The position numbers and the translations under genes were made by a program. From Flavobacterium hibisci (GTDB taxonomy: Bacteria > Bacteroidota > Bacteroidia > Flavobacteriales > Flavobacteriaceae), in NCBI RefSeq assembly GCF_020026925.1, contig NZ_JAIQDW010000014.1:62001-126000 (forward strand): a stretch of 64,000 nucleotides of DNA, given 5' to 3'. The notes below the pieces were generated by a model, which made no database searches, was not told where the DNA came from, and was given only the letters and a program-made list of their open reading frames with translations. Positions 9,026 through 18,098 of the stretch are shown one piece after another (positions within the stretch are counted from its first letter, which is position 1; each line of letters opens with the position of its first letter).

Positions 9026-11647
9026 TTGAAAAAGAATACGCTAAAATATAGTTTTCCATTTGTTTTTATATTTTTTTTGATAGCCTGTTCTACCAAAAGA
9101 GACACTTTTTTGGCCAGGAATTCTCATGCTTTAAGTACAAAGTATAATATTTTATATAACGGTGGAATTGCTTTAGATAAAGGGCTGGCAACGATAAAAG
9201 GCAATGATCAGGATAATTTTTGGGAAATGCTGCCAATTGAAAAAATGCAAATCAATGAGGATATTTCTGAGAAGGAAAAAACAAAAAATCCTGATTTTGA
9301 ATTAGCCGAAACCAAAGCGACAAAAGCGATTCAGAAACATTCGATGAATATTGGAGGCAGAGAGAAAAACACTCAGATTGATGAAGCCTATTTAATGCTC
9401 GGAAAAGCACGATATTATGACCAGCGTTTCATTCCGGCGCTGGAAGCATTCAATTATATTTTATACAAATATCCCAACAGCAGTAATATTTATACCGCTA
9501 AAATCTGGCGCGAAAAAACCAATATGCGTTTAGGAAACGACGCCATTGCGATAAAAAATATCAAGCTTTTATTAAAAAACACAGATTTAAAAAAACAGAC
9601 ATTTTCTGATGCAAATGCTTTGCTGGCAGAGGCTTTTTTAAATCTGGAACAAAAAGACAGCGCCGTTACCAGACTTAAGGTAGCTGAAAAATTTTCAAGA
9701 ATAAACGAAGACAAAGCCCGTTATCGTTTTATTCTGGGTCAGATGTATCAGGAAGCAGAAAAAAGGGACAGCGCCATTTATTTTTACAACAGCGTAATCG
9801 ATATGAACCGTAAGGCTGACCGAAAATATATGATGCAGGCTTATGCCAAAAAAGCACAAATGTTTGATTATGAAAGTGGTAATGATACCCTGTTTTTAAA
9901 GACCTATAATAAGCTGGTTAATGATCGGGAGAACAGACCTTATTATGACATCCTGTTTTTTGAAATGGGCGTTTATTATGATAACAAGAAACAGCAGGAA
10001 AATGCACTGGAATTTTATAATAAATCCTTAGCGAGAAAATCTAAAGACTCCTATTTGGTAGCTTCAACGTATAGAAACATAGGAAATATGTATTTTAAAG
10101 CTACAGATTATACAATGGCTGCCAAATATTATGATAGTACATTGGTAAAATTAAACCCCAAAACGAGAGAATTTGCTTTTATCGAAAAAAACCGAAAAAA
10201 CTTAGACAACGTTATCAAATACGAAGGAATTGCAAAACGCAATGACAGTATCATTAAAGTCAAAGCCTTACCGGATACCGAAAGAAAAGCTTATTTCGAA
10301 AATTATATTGCAGAGTTAAAAAAGAAAGATGAGGCAAAACGAATTTTAGAAGAAAAGGAGAAAGAACGATTAGCAAATATTGAGCAAAACTCAAATTCTA
10401 ACAATGCGCCAGAAGCTGTAAATCCTCAGTCAGCAGGAAATAATTCGCCTGTGGCTATGCCCGGAGCATTCAATCCGCCATCCGGAAATGATGCTGCTAG
10501 TGCTTTTTATTTCTACAATCCGTCAACAGTTGCTTATGGAAAATTACAGTTCAAAAAAATGTGGGGCAACAGAGCATTAAAAGGAAACTGGAGATTATCT
10601 GCTTCAAAGTTAAATGACAATACAGCATTGACTGATTCAATAAGTATGAAACAGGATTCCATAAATGCTTTGAAGGATGTAATAGTTGTCGAAAAATATA
10701 CAACAGATTTTTACGAAAAACAACTTCCTACCACTCAGGTTGCTATGGATAGTATTGGAAAAGAACGAAATTTTGCCTACTATCAGTTAGGGTTAATTTA
10801 CAAAGAAAAATTTAAGGAATACGATTTGGCCAGTGGCAAATTTGAGCAGTTACTTCGTAATAATCCTGAAGAAAAATGGATTTTACCATCGATGTACAAT
10901 TTGTATAAAATGTATCAGATTACAAATCCTGCAAGGGCTGAAAGGATAAAGTCTGATATTACTGCCAATTATCCAAATTCACGATATGCCCAAATTTTAA
11001 ACAATACAAATCCTGAAAATGGCTCAAATTTATCACCTGAAAAAGAATATGAAAAATGGTATAAATTATTTCTGGAGGAACAGTTTGATGTAGTGCTGGA
11101 CAACATTGACAATTTAATAAATCAATATTCAGGAGATGAGATTGTTTCAAAATTTGAATTGTTAAAAGCAAATACTTTAGGAAAAGTGAATGGTTTGGCA
11201 GCCTATAAAAAAAGCATGGAAGAAGTTGCTGATAATTACCCAAATAGTGAAGAAGGCAAAACTGCACGTGAAAATTTAGAAAAACAAATCCCAACACTTG
11301 AAAAACTTGATTTTACAACAGATGGAAAAAGCTGGAAGATTTTATATTTAGTGGATAGAAATGATACTAAAACAGCAAAAAAAATTGAAGAAGCGATTAA
11401 GGTTTTTTTATTAATTGAAAATTTTGAAAGATTGACCACTTCTTTTGATAAATATAATAAGACTCAAAGCTTTTTTGCTATTCACGGTATAAAATCTGAA
11501 GCTTATGCCAGAGATGTTGCAGGAGTTTTGAGAGATGATGAAAAATATAAAATTTCACATCCGTTCATTATTATTTCAAGTGAAAATTACAAAATAGTTC
11601 AGATGAAGAAAAATCTTCAGACTTACTTAGCGCCAAAAACTCCATAA
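9026..11647 (+). CDS. sprE: SprE/PorW-type TPR lipoprotein of gliding motility and type IX secretion
   Basis: 873 residues beginning with a TTG start codon and a lipoprotein signal (FFLIAC, lipidated Cys21). The mature chain holds tetratricopeptide-like helical repeats (about residues 120-400 and 600-760), a central Asn/Pro-rich low-complexity linker (about 450-490) and a conserved C-terminal domain. Length, lipobox and the N-terminal NSHALSTKYNILYNGG sequence match what I recall of F. johnsoniae SprE (PorW), a periplasmic lipoprotein needed for gliding and type IX secretion. A bactofilin gene starts 2 bp after the stop, and atp genes follow, which also fits the F. johnsoniae order as I remember it. 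The identification is from memory, not from a search. Confidence 0.85.
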   Translation: MKKNTLKYSFPFVFIFFLIACSTKRDTFLARNSHALSTKYNILYNGGIALDKGLATIKGNDQDNFWEMLPIEKMQINEDISEKEKTKNPDFELAETKATKAIQKHSMNIGGREKNTQIDEAYLMLGKARYYDQRFIPALEAFNYILYKYPNSSNIYTAKIWREKTNMRLGNDAIAIKNIKLLLKNTDLKKQTFSDANALLAEAFLNLEQKDSAVTRLKVAEKFSRINEDKARYRFILGQMYQEAEKRDSAIYFYNSVIDMNRKADRKYMMQAYAKKAQMFDYESGNDTLFLKTYNKLVNDRENRPYYDILFFEMGVYYDNKKQQENALEFYNKSLARKSKDSYLVASTYRNIGNMYFKATDYTMAAKYYDSTLVKLNPKTREFAFIEKNRKNLDNVIKYEGIAKRNDSIIKVKALPDTERKAYFENYIAELKKKDEAKRILEEKEKERLANIEQNSNSNNAPEAVNPQSAGNNSPVAMPGAFNPPSGNDAASAFYFYNPSTVAYGKLQFKKMWGNRALKGNWRLSASKLNDNTALTDSISMKQDSINALKDVIVVEKYTTDFYEKQLPTTQVAMDSIGKERNFAYYQLGLIYKEKFKEYDLASGKFEQLLRNNPEEKWILPSMYNLYKMYQITNPARAERIKSDITANYPNSRYAQILNNTNPENGSNLSPEKEYEKWYKLFLEEQFDVVLDNIDNLINQYSGDEIVSKFELLKANTLGKVNGLAAYKKSMEEVADNYPNSEEGKTARENLEKQIPTLEKLDFTTDGKSWKILYLVDRNDTKTAKKIEEAIKVFLLIENFERLTTSFDKYNKTQSFFAIHGIKSEAYARDVAGVLRDDEKYKISHPFIIISSENYKIVQMKKNLQTYLAPKTP

Positions 11648-11649
11648 TT

Positions 11650-12048
11650 ATGTTTGAAAAAGCAAAAAAAAACGGGACAGAACTTTTAGGAAAAACCAAC
11701 AGAATTGTTGAAGGAACTTCGATTATAGGGGATATAGTTTCTAAAGCAGATTTTCGACTTGATGGAGAATTAATTGGAAATTTTACTTCACAGGGAAAAT
11801 TAGTCATTGGACCATTAGGTATTATAAAAGGAGAAATTATTTGCCATAATGCAGACATCGAAGGAGAATTCCAGGGAAAATTAAAAGTTTTAGAAGTCCT
11901 TAATATAAAAGCCACCGCACGGATTCATGGAGAAGTAGCTGTTGGAAAATTGTCTATTGAACCCGGAGCTGACTTTACAGCAACTTGTACAATGCTCGCT
12001 CATTCAAATCAGGTAATAATGTTAGAAGATGGAAAAGGATCCGAATAA
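11650..12048 (+). CDS. bactofilin (polymer-forming cytoskeletal protein)
   Basis: 132 residues with the bactofilin core, a right-handed beta-helix of short repeats rich in Gly and hydrophobic residues (for example GELIGNFTSQGKLVIGPLGIIKG), about residues 20-120, with short unstructured ends. Bactofilins self-assemble into nucleotide-free filaments that scaffold envelope proteins. The gene starts 2 bp after the sprE stop, and its last 20 bp overlap the next gene (AtpZ-like), so the three are probably translated together. A role beside the SprE gliding machinery is suggested only by position. Confidence 0.9.
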   Translation: MFEKAKKNGTELLGKTNRIVEGTSIIGDIVSKADFRLDGELIGNFTSQGKLVIGPLGIIKGEIICHNADIEGEFQGKLKVLEVLNIKATARIHGEVAVGKLSIEPGADFTATCTMLAHSNQVIMLEDGKGSE

Positions 12049-12256
12049 AAACAAACGGAACAAATGGATAGCACTCATTAATATTCCTTTTCAAATGGGG
12101 GTCATCATTTTTATTTTTTCATATTTTGGAACCTGGCTCGATGAAAATCATCCAAGCCCTAAATTAGAGTACAATACTATTTTTGTAATGATTGGTGTTG
12201 GTCTTGCATTATATAATGTCATTCGACAAGTTAATGATATTAATAAAACGAAGTAA
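12029..12256 (+). CDS. AtpZ/AtpI-type F0F1 accessory membrane protein
   Basis: 75 residues with two transmembrane segments (about 14-31 and 48-64) separated by a short acidic, Pro-containing loop (WLDENHPSPK). The layout and the TWLDE pattern are those of the small AtpZ/AtpI proteins encoded ahead of atpB in many bacteria, linked to c-ring assembly or Mg2+ supply. It overlaps the bactofilin gene by 20 bp and lies about 570 bp before atpB, with one more small membrane gene between. The identification is good at the family level. Confidence 0.8.
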   Translation: MEKDPNKNKRNKWIALINIPFQMGVIIFIFSYFGTWLDENHPSPKLEYNTIFVMIGVGLALYNVIRQVNDINKTK

Positions 12257-12313
12257 TTTTATTGGTTACGGCTCCTTAAATAAAAGTTGCATCTTTACAT
12301 AAAATTATTTCAA

Positions 12314-12706
12314 ATGCTTTTAAAAAATTCCAAACCTTTTTTTCATTTATTTTTGTTCACTGTAGTAGCATATATATTGCATAAAGCGGCTTTCTTTTCT
12401 CTAGAAATAAACACAGAAAGTTTTTATTATGCTGTTGAATTTCTGTACATGATTTTTTTCGCATCTACTCTGATATTACACCTTATATTATTAATAGTAA
12501 AAAAGAAGAATTTTCAAATCGTTGGAATGGTTTTCTTATTTGGAACTTTTACGCAAATGTTATTAGGTTATTTAATTCTGCAGCCGATTCTAAAAAACAA
12601 TTTTGAATCAACAGATGTTGAAAAGCTCAGTTTTTTTATAACATTTATTTTGTTTTTGTTATTTCAGACGCTTTTAACTGTCGGATTATTAAATAAAAAG
12701 CTTTAA
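12314..12706 (+). CDS. four-span membrane protein, ATP-synthase-linked (DUF6168-like)
   Basis: I prefer the ATG at 12314 (MLLKNSKPFF, 130 residues) over the one at 12287, because the extra N-terminal residues interrupt the usual start of a basic end followed by a membrane span. Four hydrophobic segments are visible (roughly residues 8-27, 45-65, 72-92 and 103-125). The position between the AtpZ-like gene and atpB is that of a Bacteroidota family I recall as DUF6168, which may stand in for AtpI. No catalytic motif is seen; the function is unproven. Confidence 0.65.
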   Translation: MLLKNSKPFFHLFLFTVVAYILHKAAFFSLEINTESFYYAVEFLYMIFFASTLILHLILLIVKKKNFQIVGMVFLFGTFTQMLLGYLILQPILKNNFESTDVEKLSFFITFILFLLFQTLLTVGLLNKKL

Positions 12707-12774
12707 AACAGCAATTCTGTATAATAAGGTTCAAAAATTATTTTTTATATCCTTTTTAATATTAATAAAAAATG

Positions 12775-12782
12775 TACCTTTG
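12775..12782 (+). promoter_or_regulatory. -7 promoter box of the atp operon
   Basis: TACCTTTG matches TAnnTTTG exactly. It lies 43 bp before the atpB start, and the preceding 70 bp are very AT-rich. It would drive atpBEFHAG separately from the sprE-bactofilin-AtpZ run upstream. Confidence 0.6.
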
Positions 12783-12824
12783 CACCAAATTTTAGAAACG
12801 TAAAAAAATAAGATTTTCCACGAT

Positions 12825-14000
12825 ATGGTGATTTCAAACAAACCACTCAGATTTATTCTTGCAGCTTTTGTAGCTTCTCTTCCAATTATGGGTTTTGCGA
12901 ACCCGGAGAATGACTCAACGCATGTTCAAACTGAAACAGCTCACGAAGAAAAAGTAGTTTCGCACAATGCTCACGAAGAAGGAGAGCATGTAGCTCTTGA
13001 TCCAAAGGCAAAAGTGGATGCTTTTATTGATCATCACTTGCAGGATTCTCATGATTTCGTTTTCTTTTCAGATGAAAAAGAGAATAAACATTATGGTTTT
13101 TCATTACCAGTTATACTTATCGATGGAGGTTTGAAAGTTTTCTCTTCTTCAAAATTACACCACGGAGAAGAAGTTGCAGAAGTTGATGGTAACTACTATA
13201 AATTGGTTCATGGTAAAATTTACAAAACAGATGCTGCCGGAACAATCAACTTTGATGAGCATGGCCATCCATCTAACGAAAAACCATTAGATTTTTCAAT
13301 TACTAAAAATGTGGTTTCAATGCTTTTCGTATCAATATTATTATTCTTAATGTTTACCGGATTAGCAAAATCATATAAAAAAGGACCAATCCCAACCGGA
13401 TTTGGCAGAGTTTTAGAACCACTTATTATTTTCATCAGAGACGAAATTGCTGTTCCAAATATTGGAGAGAAAAAATACCGTAAATATATGGGTTACCTAT
13501 TAACTGTATTTTTCTTTGTTTGGTTATTAAACTTATTAGGAATGACTCCTCTTGGAATCAACGTTACAGGAAATATTGCAATTACAGTTTGTCTTGCAGC
13601 ATTTACTTTCATTATTACTCAATTCAGTGCTAACAAAGACTATTGGGGACATATTTTCTGGATGCCTGGGGTACCAGTTCCAATGAAAATCATTTTAGCT
13701 CCAATCGAGGTTTTAGGAACATTAACAAAACCATTTGCATTATTAATCCGTTTGTATGCAAACATTACCGCAGGTCACGTAGTAATTATGAGTTTGATCG
13801 CTATGATTTTCGTAGGTAAAAATTTGGCAGCAGATTTGCCAATCTCTTTAGGATTAACACTATTTATTTCGGTAATTGAAGTTTTAGTTGCATTTTTACA
13901 GGCTTTCATTTTTACAATGCTATCATCATTGTTTATTGGTATGGCAGTTCAGGATCATGATCATGCACATCATCACGAAGATGAAACTGCAATCATTTAA
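12825..14000 (+). CDS. atpB: ATP synthase F0 subunit a
   Basis: 391 residues, longer than the ~270 of proteobacterial subunit a, as is usual in Bacteroidota. An N-terminal signal-like segment (residues 1-25, ending GFANPEN) is followed by a His- and Glu-rich periplasmic extension. The proton-channel core is unmistakable: the stator Arg lies in LLIRLYANITAGH. The C terminus ends in a second His-rich tail (DHDHAHHHED). This subunit forms the proton half-channels against the c ring in the inner membrane. It is the first gene of the atpBEFHAG run and has its own promoter box at 12775. Confidence 0.96.
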   Translation: MVISNKPLRFILAAFVASLPIMGFANPENDSTHVQTETAHEEKVVSHNAHEEGEHVALDPKAKVDAFIDHHLQDSHDFVFFSDEKENKHYGFSLPVILIDGGLKVFSSSKLHHGEEVAEVDGNYYKLVHGKIYKTDAAGTINFDEHGHPSNEKPLDFSITKNVVSMLFVSILLFLMFTGLAKSYKKGPIPTGFGRVLEPLIIFIRDEIAVPNIGEKKYRKYMGYLLTVFFFVWLLNLLGMTPLGINVTGNIAITVCLAAFTFIITQFSANKDYWGHIFWMPGVPVPMKIILAPIEVLGTLTKPFALLIRLYANITAGHVVIMSLIAMIFVGKNLAADLPISLGLTLFISVIEVLVAFLQAFIFTMLSSLFIGMAVQDHDHAHHHEDETAII

Positions 14001-14032
14001 TTTAGAAGTTTAATTTTTATATATAAATACTT

Positions 14033-14230
14033 ATGGGAACAATTCCAACTTTAGTAGGTGCTGGTTTAGTAGTAATTGGTGCAGGTTTAGGTTTAGGTAA
14101 AATCGGTGGATCTGCTATGGACGCAATTGCTCGTCAGCCAGAAGCTGCTGGTAAAATCCAAACTGCGATGATTATTATCGCGGCTTTATTAGAAGGTTTA
14201 GCATTCGCTGCTTTAATCTTAGGAAAATAA
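14033..14230 (+). CDS. atpE: ATP synthase F0 subunit c
   Basis: 65 residues forming two membrane helices with a polar loop containing ARQPE. The ion-binding carboxylate is Glu54 in the second helix (LLEGLAFAALI). It forms the rotating c ring. The short length is normal for Bacteroidota. The gene lies 32 bp after atpB and is followed by an intercistronic hairpin (14244-14278) that could stabilise its mRNA, which fits the need for many c copies per enzyme. Confidence 0.97.
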   Translation: MGTIPTLVGAGLVVIGAGLGLGKIGGSAMDAIARQPEAAGKIQTAMIIIAALLEGLAFAALILGK

Positions 14231-14243
14231 TAAAGGAGAAAAT

Positions 14244-14278
14244 AACAGCATCTTTAACGGTTGGTTAAAGATGTTGTT
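14244..14278 (+). promoter_or_regulatory. intercistronic hairpin between atpE and atpF
   Basis: A 15-bp stem (AACAGCATCTTTAAC against GTTAAAGATGTTGTT) with one G-U pair and a 5-nt loop. There is no U tract after it, so it is not a classical terminator. A 3' stem right after atpE can protect the upstream message from exonucleases or partly reduce read-through; this role is inferred. Confidence 0.65.
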
Positions 14279-14319
14279 ACTTTAAAAAAGAAATTAAATA
14301 TTTAATATAATTATATAAA

Positions 14320-14820
14320 ATGGATAAGTTAATTAACGATTTTTCATTCGGATTATTCTTCTGGCAGGCTTTAATCTTGGTAATATTGATTTTGCTTTTA
14401 GTAAAATTTGCATGGAAACCAATTATGGAATCTATTACTGCAAGAGAAGAAGGTATTAAAAATGCATTGCTTTCTGCTGAAAACGCAAAAAGAGAAATGG
14501 AAAATTTACAAGCTGATAATCAAAGAATCCTGAATGAAGCTCGTGCAGAACGTGATGCCATGCTAAAAGAAGCTCGCGAAATGAAAGAAAAAATGATTGC
14601 TGATTCTAAAAACGAAGCACAAGAGGCTGGTCAAAAAATGATTGAGCAGGCTAAAGCGGCTATCGAAAGTGAAAAAAATGCTGCTATGGCAGAAGTAAAA
14701 GCTCAGGTTTCTACTTTATCATTGACTATTGCTGAAAAACTATTGAAAGAAGAATTATCTAATAAAGAATCTCAAAATAAATTAGTAGAGAAATTGTTAG
14801 GTGATGTAAAGTTAAACTAA
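14320..14820 (+). CDS. atpF: ATP synthase F0 subunit b
   Basis: 166 residues: one N-terminal membrane helix (about residues 8-28, LFFWQALILVILILLLVKF) followed by a long charged coiled coil rich in Ala, Glu and Lys, the peripheral stalk that holds F1 to F0. The gene starts 89 bp after atpE behind the hairpin and is followed by atpH after 4 bp. Only one b gene is present, implying a homodimer. Confidence 0.95.
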   Translation: MDKLINDFSFGLFFWQALILVILILLLVKFAWKPIMESITAREEGIKNALLSAENAKREMENLQADNQRILNEARAERDAMLKEAREMKEKMIADSKNEAQEAGQKMIEQAKAAIESEKNAAMAEVKAQVSTLSLTIAEKLLKEELSNKESQNKLVEKLLGDVKLN

Positions 14821-14824
14821 GATT

Positions 14825-15358
14825 ATGGCAAGTACAAGAGCAGCAATTCGTTATGCAAAAGCAATTCTGGACTTAGCAAACTCTAAAGGTGTTGCCGAAG
14901 CTGTTAATAACGATATGAAATCAATTGCTAATGCAATTGAAACAAATACTGAATTGAGCAACTTCATTGAAAACCCAACAACAACAGTTGAAGTAAAGGA
15001 GAGTGCTCTTTTGGAAGTTTTTGCAAATGTAAATGATGTAACCAAAGGTTTATTTCGTTTATTATTCGAAAACAAAAGATTTGAAATTCTGGATGCAATT
15101 GCATTAGAATATAATAAGTTATTTGACGAAGGCAACGGAATAGAAGTAGCAAAAGTTACGACAGCAATCCCAATGGATGCTGCTTTAGAAGCTAAAGTTT
15201 TAGCTAAAGTTGCAACTTTATCAGATAAGAAAATAACAATTGAAAATGTAGTAGATCCAGCAATTATTGGCGGATTTATTTTAAGAATAGGTGATCAGCA
15301 ATATAACGCTTCAGTTGCAAACAGATTACAAGTATTAAAGAGAGAGTTAAGTAATTAG
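14825..15358 (+). CDS. atpH: ATP synthase F1 subunit delta
   Basis: 177 residues of normal length. The N-terminal helical domain begins with the typical RAAIRYAKAILDLA, and the C-terminal part carries the conserved VDPAIIGGFILRIGDQQYNAS pattern. It caps the alpha3beta3 head and joins it to subunit b. It begins 4 bp after atpF and is followed by atpA 38 bp downstream. Confidence 0.95.
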   Translation: MASTRAAIRYAKAILDLANSKGVAEAVNNDMKSIANAIETNTELSNFIENPTTTVEVKESALLEVFANVNDVTKGLFRLLFENKRFEILDAIALEYNKLFDEGNGIEVAKVTTAIPMDAALEAKVLAKVATLSDKKITIENVVDPAIIGGFILRIGDQQYNASVANRLQVLKRELSN

Positions 15359-15396
15359 TTTTTATAACACAAAAAGTGTCTAAATTATAAATTAAG

Positions 15397-16974
15397 ATGG
15401 CGGAAATCAAACCTGCTGAAATTTCAGCAATATTAAGAAAGCAAGTAGAAGGTTTTGAATCTGGTGCTACGCTAGAGGAAGTAGGAACAGTACTTCAGGT
15501 TGGGGATGGTATTGCTCGTGTTTACGGGTTATCTAATGTACAATATGGTGAGTTGGTTGAATTTGAAAACGGACTTGAAGCTATTGTATTGAACCTTGAA
15601 GAAGACAATGTAGGTGTGGTACTTTTAGGACCATCAACTGGTATCAAAGAAGGATCAACAGCAAAAAGAACCCAACGTATTGCTTCTCTTAAAGTAGGTG
15701 AGCAAATGGTAGGACGTGTAGTAAACACTCTTGGTTTTCCAATTGATGGAAAAGGACCAATTGGTGGAGATTTATACGAAATGCCTTTGGAAAGAAAAGC
15801 ACCTGGTGTAATTTTCCGTCAGCCGGTAACTGAGCCATTACAAACTGGAGTTAAAGCAGTAGATGCTATGATCCCGGTTGGACGTGGTCAGCGTGAGCTT
15901 GTAATCGGTGACCGTCAAACAGGTAAATCAACTGTTTGTATCGATACAATCTTAAATCAAAAAGAATTTTACGATGCAGGAAAACCTGTATTTTGTATAT
16001 ATGTTGCAATTGGACAAAAAGCTTCAACTGTAGCAGGAATTGCTAAAATGTTAGAAGAAAAAGGCGCAATGGCTTATACAGTTATCGTTGCTGCTAATGC
16101 TTCTGATCCGGCTCCAATGCAGGTTTACGCTCCATTCGCGGGTGCTGCAATTGGGGAATATTTTAGAGATTCAGGTCGTCCAGCGTTAATCGTTTATGAT
16201 GATTTATCTAAACAAGCTGTTGCTTACCGTGAGGTTTCTCTTTTATTAAGAAGACCACCGGGACGTGAAGCTTATCCTGGAGACGTTTTCTACTTACACT
16301 CTCGTTTATTAGAGCGTGCTTGTAAGGTGATTGCTGATGATGGTATCGCTAAGAACATGAACGATTTACCAGATTCTATTAAGTCTATCGTAAAAGGAGG
16401 TGGTTCTTTAACTGCATTGCCAATTATCGAAACTCAGGCTGGTGACGTTTCTGCATATATCCCAACAAACGTAATCTCTATTACAGATGGTCAGATTTTC
16501 CTTGATGGGGATTTGTTCAACTCTGGAGTTCGTCCGGCAATTAACGTAGGTATATCTGTATCTCGTGTTGGAGGTAATGCTCAGATTAAATCAATGAAAA
16601 AAGTTTCAGGAACTTTAAAATTAGACCAGGCTCAATTCCGAGAATTAGAAGCTTTCGCTAAATTTGGTTCTGACCTGGATTCTGTTACTTTAAATGTAAT
16701 TGAAAAAGGAAAAAGAAACGTTGAGATCTTAAAACAAGGTTTAAATGATCCTTATCCTGTGGAAAACCAGGTTGCGATTATTTATGCAGGATCTAAAAAC
16801 TTATTGAAAAATGTTCCTGTAAATAAAGTAAAAGAATTTGAAGCAGATTTCATCTCTTACTTAAACAGTAAACATAAAGATACGCTTAATGCATTGAAAG
16901 CTGGTAAATTAGATGACAACATTACTGATGTTATTGAAAAAGCAGCAAAAGAAGTTTCAGCAAAATATAACTAA
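15397..16974 (+). CDS. atpA: ATP synthase F1 subunit alpha
   Basis: 525 residues with the N-terminal beta barrel, the central nucleotide-binding domain with Walker [10 protein letters not shown], and the signature [13 protein letters not shown] near residue 385. It forms the non-catalytic nucleotide sites of F1. Codon use looks more optimised than in neighbouring genes (many CGT and GGT codons), as expected for a highly expressed protein. It is followed by a 90-bp gap with a long inverted repeat before atpG. Confidence 0.98.
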   Translation: MAEIKPAEISAILRKQVEGFESGATLEEVGTVLQVGDGIARVYGLSNVQYGELVEFENGLEAIVLNLEEDNVGVVLLGPSTGIKEGSTAKRTQRIASLKVGEQMVGRVVNTLGFPIDGKGPIGGDLYEMPLERKAPGVIFRQPVTEPLQTGVKAVDAMIPVGRGQRELVIGDRQTGKSTVCIDTILNQKEFYDAGKPVFCIYVAIGQKASTVAGIAKMLEEKGAMAYTVIVAANASDPAPMQVYAPFAGAAIGEYFRDSGRPALIVYDDLSKQAVAYREVSLLLRRPPGREAYPGDVFYLHSRLLERACKVIADDGIAKNMNDLPDSIKSIVKGGGSLTALPIIETQAGDVSAYIPTNVISITDGQIFLDGDLFNSGVRPAINVGISVSRVGGNAQIKSMKKVSGTLKLDQAQFRELEAFAKFGSDLDSVTLNVIEKGKRNVEILKQGLNDPYPVENQVAIIYAGSKNLLKNVPVNKVKEFEADFISYLNSKHKDTLNALKAGKLDDNITDVIEKAAKEVSAKYN

Positions 16975-16987
16975 TTAGATAATTGGT

Positions 16988-17036
16988 AAATTAGATAATT
17001 AGAAAATGAACTAACATTATTCTAATTATCTAATTT
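16988..17036. repeat. inverted repeat between atpA and atpG
   Basis: A perfect 17-bp inverted repeat (16988-17004, AAATTAGATAATTAGAA, against 17020-17036) around a 15-nt loop, entirely AT-rich. It lies inside an operon, so it is more likely a dispersed palindromic element or an mRNA-processing hairpin than a terminator. A related AATTAGATAATTG sequence occurs at about 8185, between the ABC transporter genes. Confidence 0.7.
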
Positions 17037-17064
17037 TCAAATTGTCACATTTTCTAATTAATAG

Positions 17065-17925
17065 ATGGCAAATTTAAAGGAAATCCGTAATAGAATTACT
17101 TCCGTTTCATCGACGATGCAAATTACATCGGCTATGAAAATGGTTTCTGCTGCAAAGCTTAAGAAAGCACAAGATGCAATCACTGCAATGCGCCCTTATG
17201 CCGAGAAATTAACAGAGTTACTGCAAAATCTTTCTGCTACACTTGATGGTGAAGTTGGAGGAGATTACACAGCACAACGTGAAGTAAAAAAAGTATTGCT
17301 TGTAGCAATAACTTCTAACAGAGGTTTATGTGGTGCATTCAATTCAAATGTTATTAAAGAAATCAAAAACCGTACTGAATTTTACGCAGGCAAACAGGTT
17401 GATGTTTTTCCTATAGGTAAAAAAGGAAACGATGTTTTGGCTAAAACGCACAAAGTTCACGGTCATCATAATGCGATTTTTGATCATTTAACTTTTGATA
17501 ACGTTGCCGCTATTGCAGATAATCTGACTGAAAGATTCTTATCTGGAGAGTACGATAGAATTGAATTGGTTTATAATCAGTTTAAAAATGCTGCAACTCA
17601 AATTGTTCAGGTTGAACAGTTTTTGCCTTTAGCTCCAATTAAATCTGACGAATCAGTTTCGGCCGGAGATTACATTTTCGAACCTTCCAAAGAAGAAATT
17701 GTTTTGACTTTGATCCCAAAATCGTTAAAAACACAATTATATAAAGGTATTCGTGATTCATTTGCTTCAGAGCACGGAGCACGTATGACAGCTATGCACA
17801 AAGCAACTGATAATGCCACTGAATTGAGAAATCAATTGAAATTGACTTATAATAAAGCACGTCAGGCTGCTATTACTAACGAAATCTTAGAGATTGTTGG
17901 TGGTGCTGAAGCCTTAAATGGATAG
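17065..17925 (+). CDS. atpG: ATP synthase F1 subunit gamma
   Basis: 286 residues with the two terminal helices of the rotor shaft: N-terminal EIRNRITSVSSTMQITSAMK and C-terminal ARQAAITNEILEIVGGAEAL, both conserved. The central Rossmann-like domain contains LLVAITSNRGLCGAFN. It is the last gene of the operon and is followed by a strong terminator. The beta (atpD) and epsilon (atpC) genes are not in this window, consistent with their separate location in Flavobacteriia as I recall it. Confidence 0.97.
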   Translation: MANLKEIRNRITSVSSTMQITSAMKMVSAAKLKKAQDAITAMRPYAEKLTELLQNLSATLDGEVGGDYTAQREVKKVLLVAITSNRGLCGAFNSNVIKEIKNRTEFYAGKQVDVFPIGKKGNDVLAKTHKVHGHHNAIFDHLTFDNVAAIADNLTERFLSGEYDRIELVYNQFKNAATQIVQVEQFLPLAPIKSDESVSAGDYIFEPSKEEIVLTLIPKSLKTQLYKGIRDSFASEHGARMTAMHKATDNATELRNQLKLTYNKARQAAITNEILEIVGGAEALNG

Positions 17926-17946
17926 TGAATATTCAAAGTTATATAC

Positions 17947-17982
17947 AAAAAAGAGCCTGCAATCAAATGCAGGCTCTTTTTT
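17947..17982. terminator. strong bidirectional hairpin terminator after atpG
   Basis: A perfect 15-bp stem (17947-17961 against 17968-17982) with core GAGCCTGCA, a 6-nt loop and A and T runs on both sides. It ends the atp operon on the plus strand. On the minus strand it would equally end a transcript coming from the hairpin array at 18099-18913. Confidence 0.9.
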
Positions 17983-18020
17983 TGTATTTAAGAATTCCCC
18001 ATTATTCTTAAATTAGATTT

Positions 18021-18071
18021 TAAAATGGTGATTCTGGAGAATTCTTTTCCCCAAGAATCATTACCATTTTA
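18021..18071. other. conserved flanking hairpin of array 1
   Basis: A stem of AAAATGGT with ACCATTTT, continued by GATTCT with AGAATC after a short bulge. The loop contains TTTTCCCCAA. A hairpin with the same outer stem and a TTCCCCAA loop flanks array 2 at 19287-19340. Each lies exactly 27 bp from the first array unit and about 36-38 bp from a terminator-like hairpin. Confidence 0.7.
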
Positions 18072-18098
18072 AAGAGTTCAAGTGGATTTAACACACTT

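Noticed and set aside
16988..17036. Terminator splitting the atp operon
   Set aside because: The stem is AT-only, with no clear T run after it, and atpG must be made with the other subunits; a repeat or processing site is more likely.
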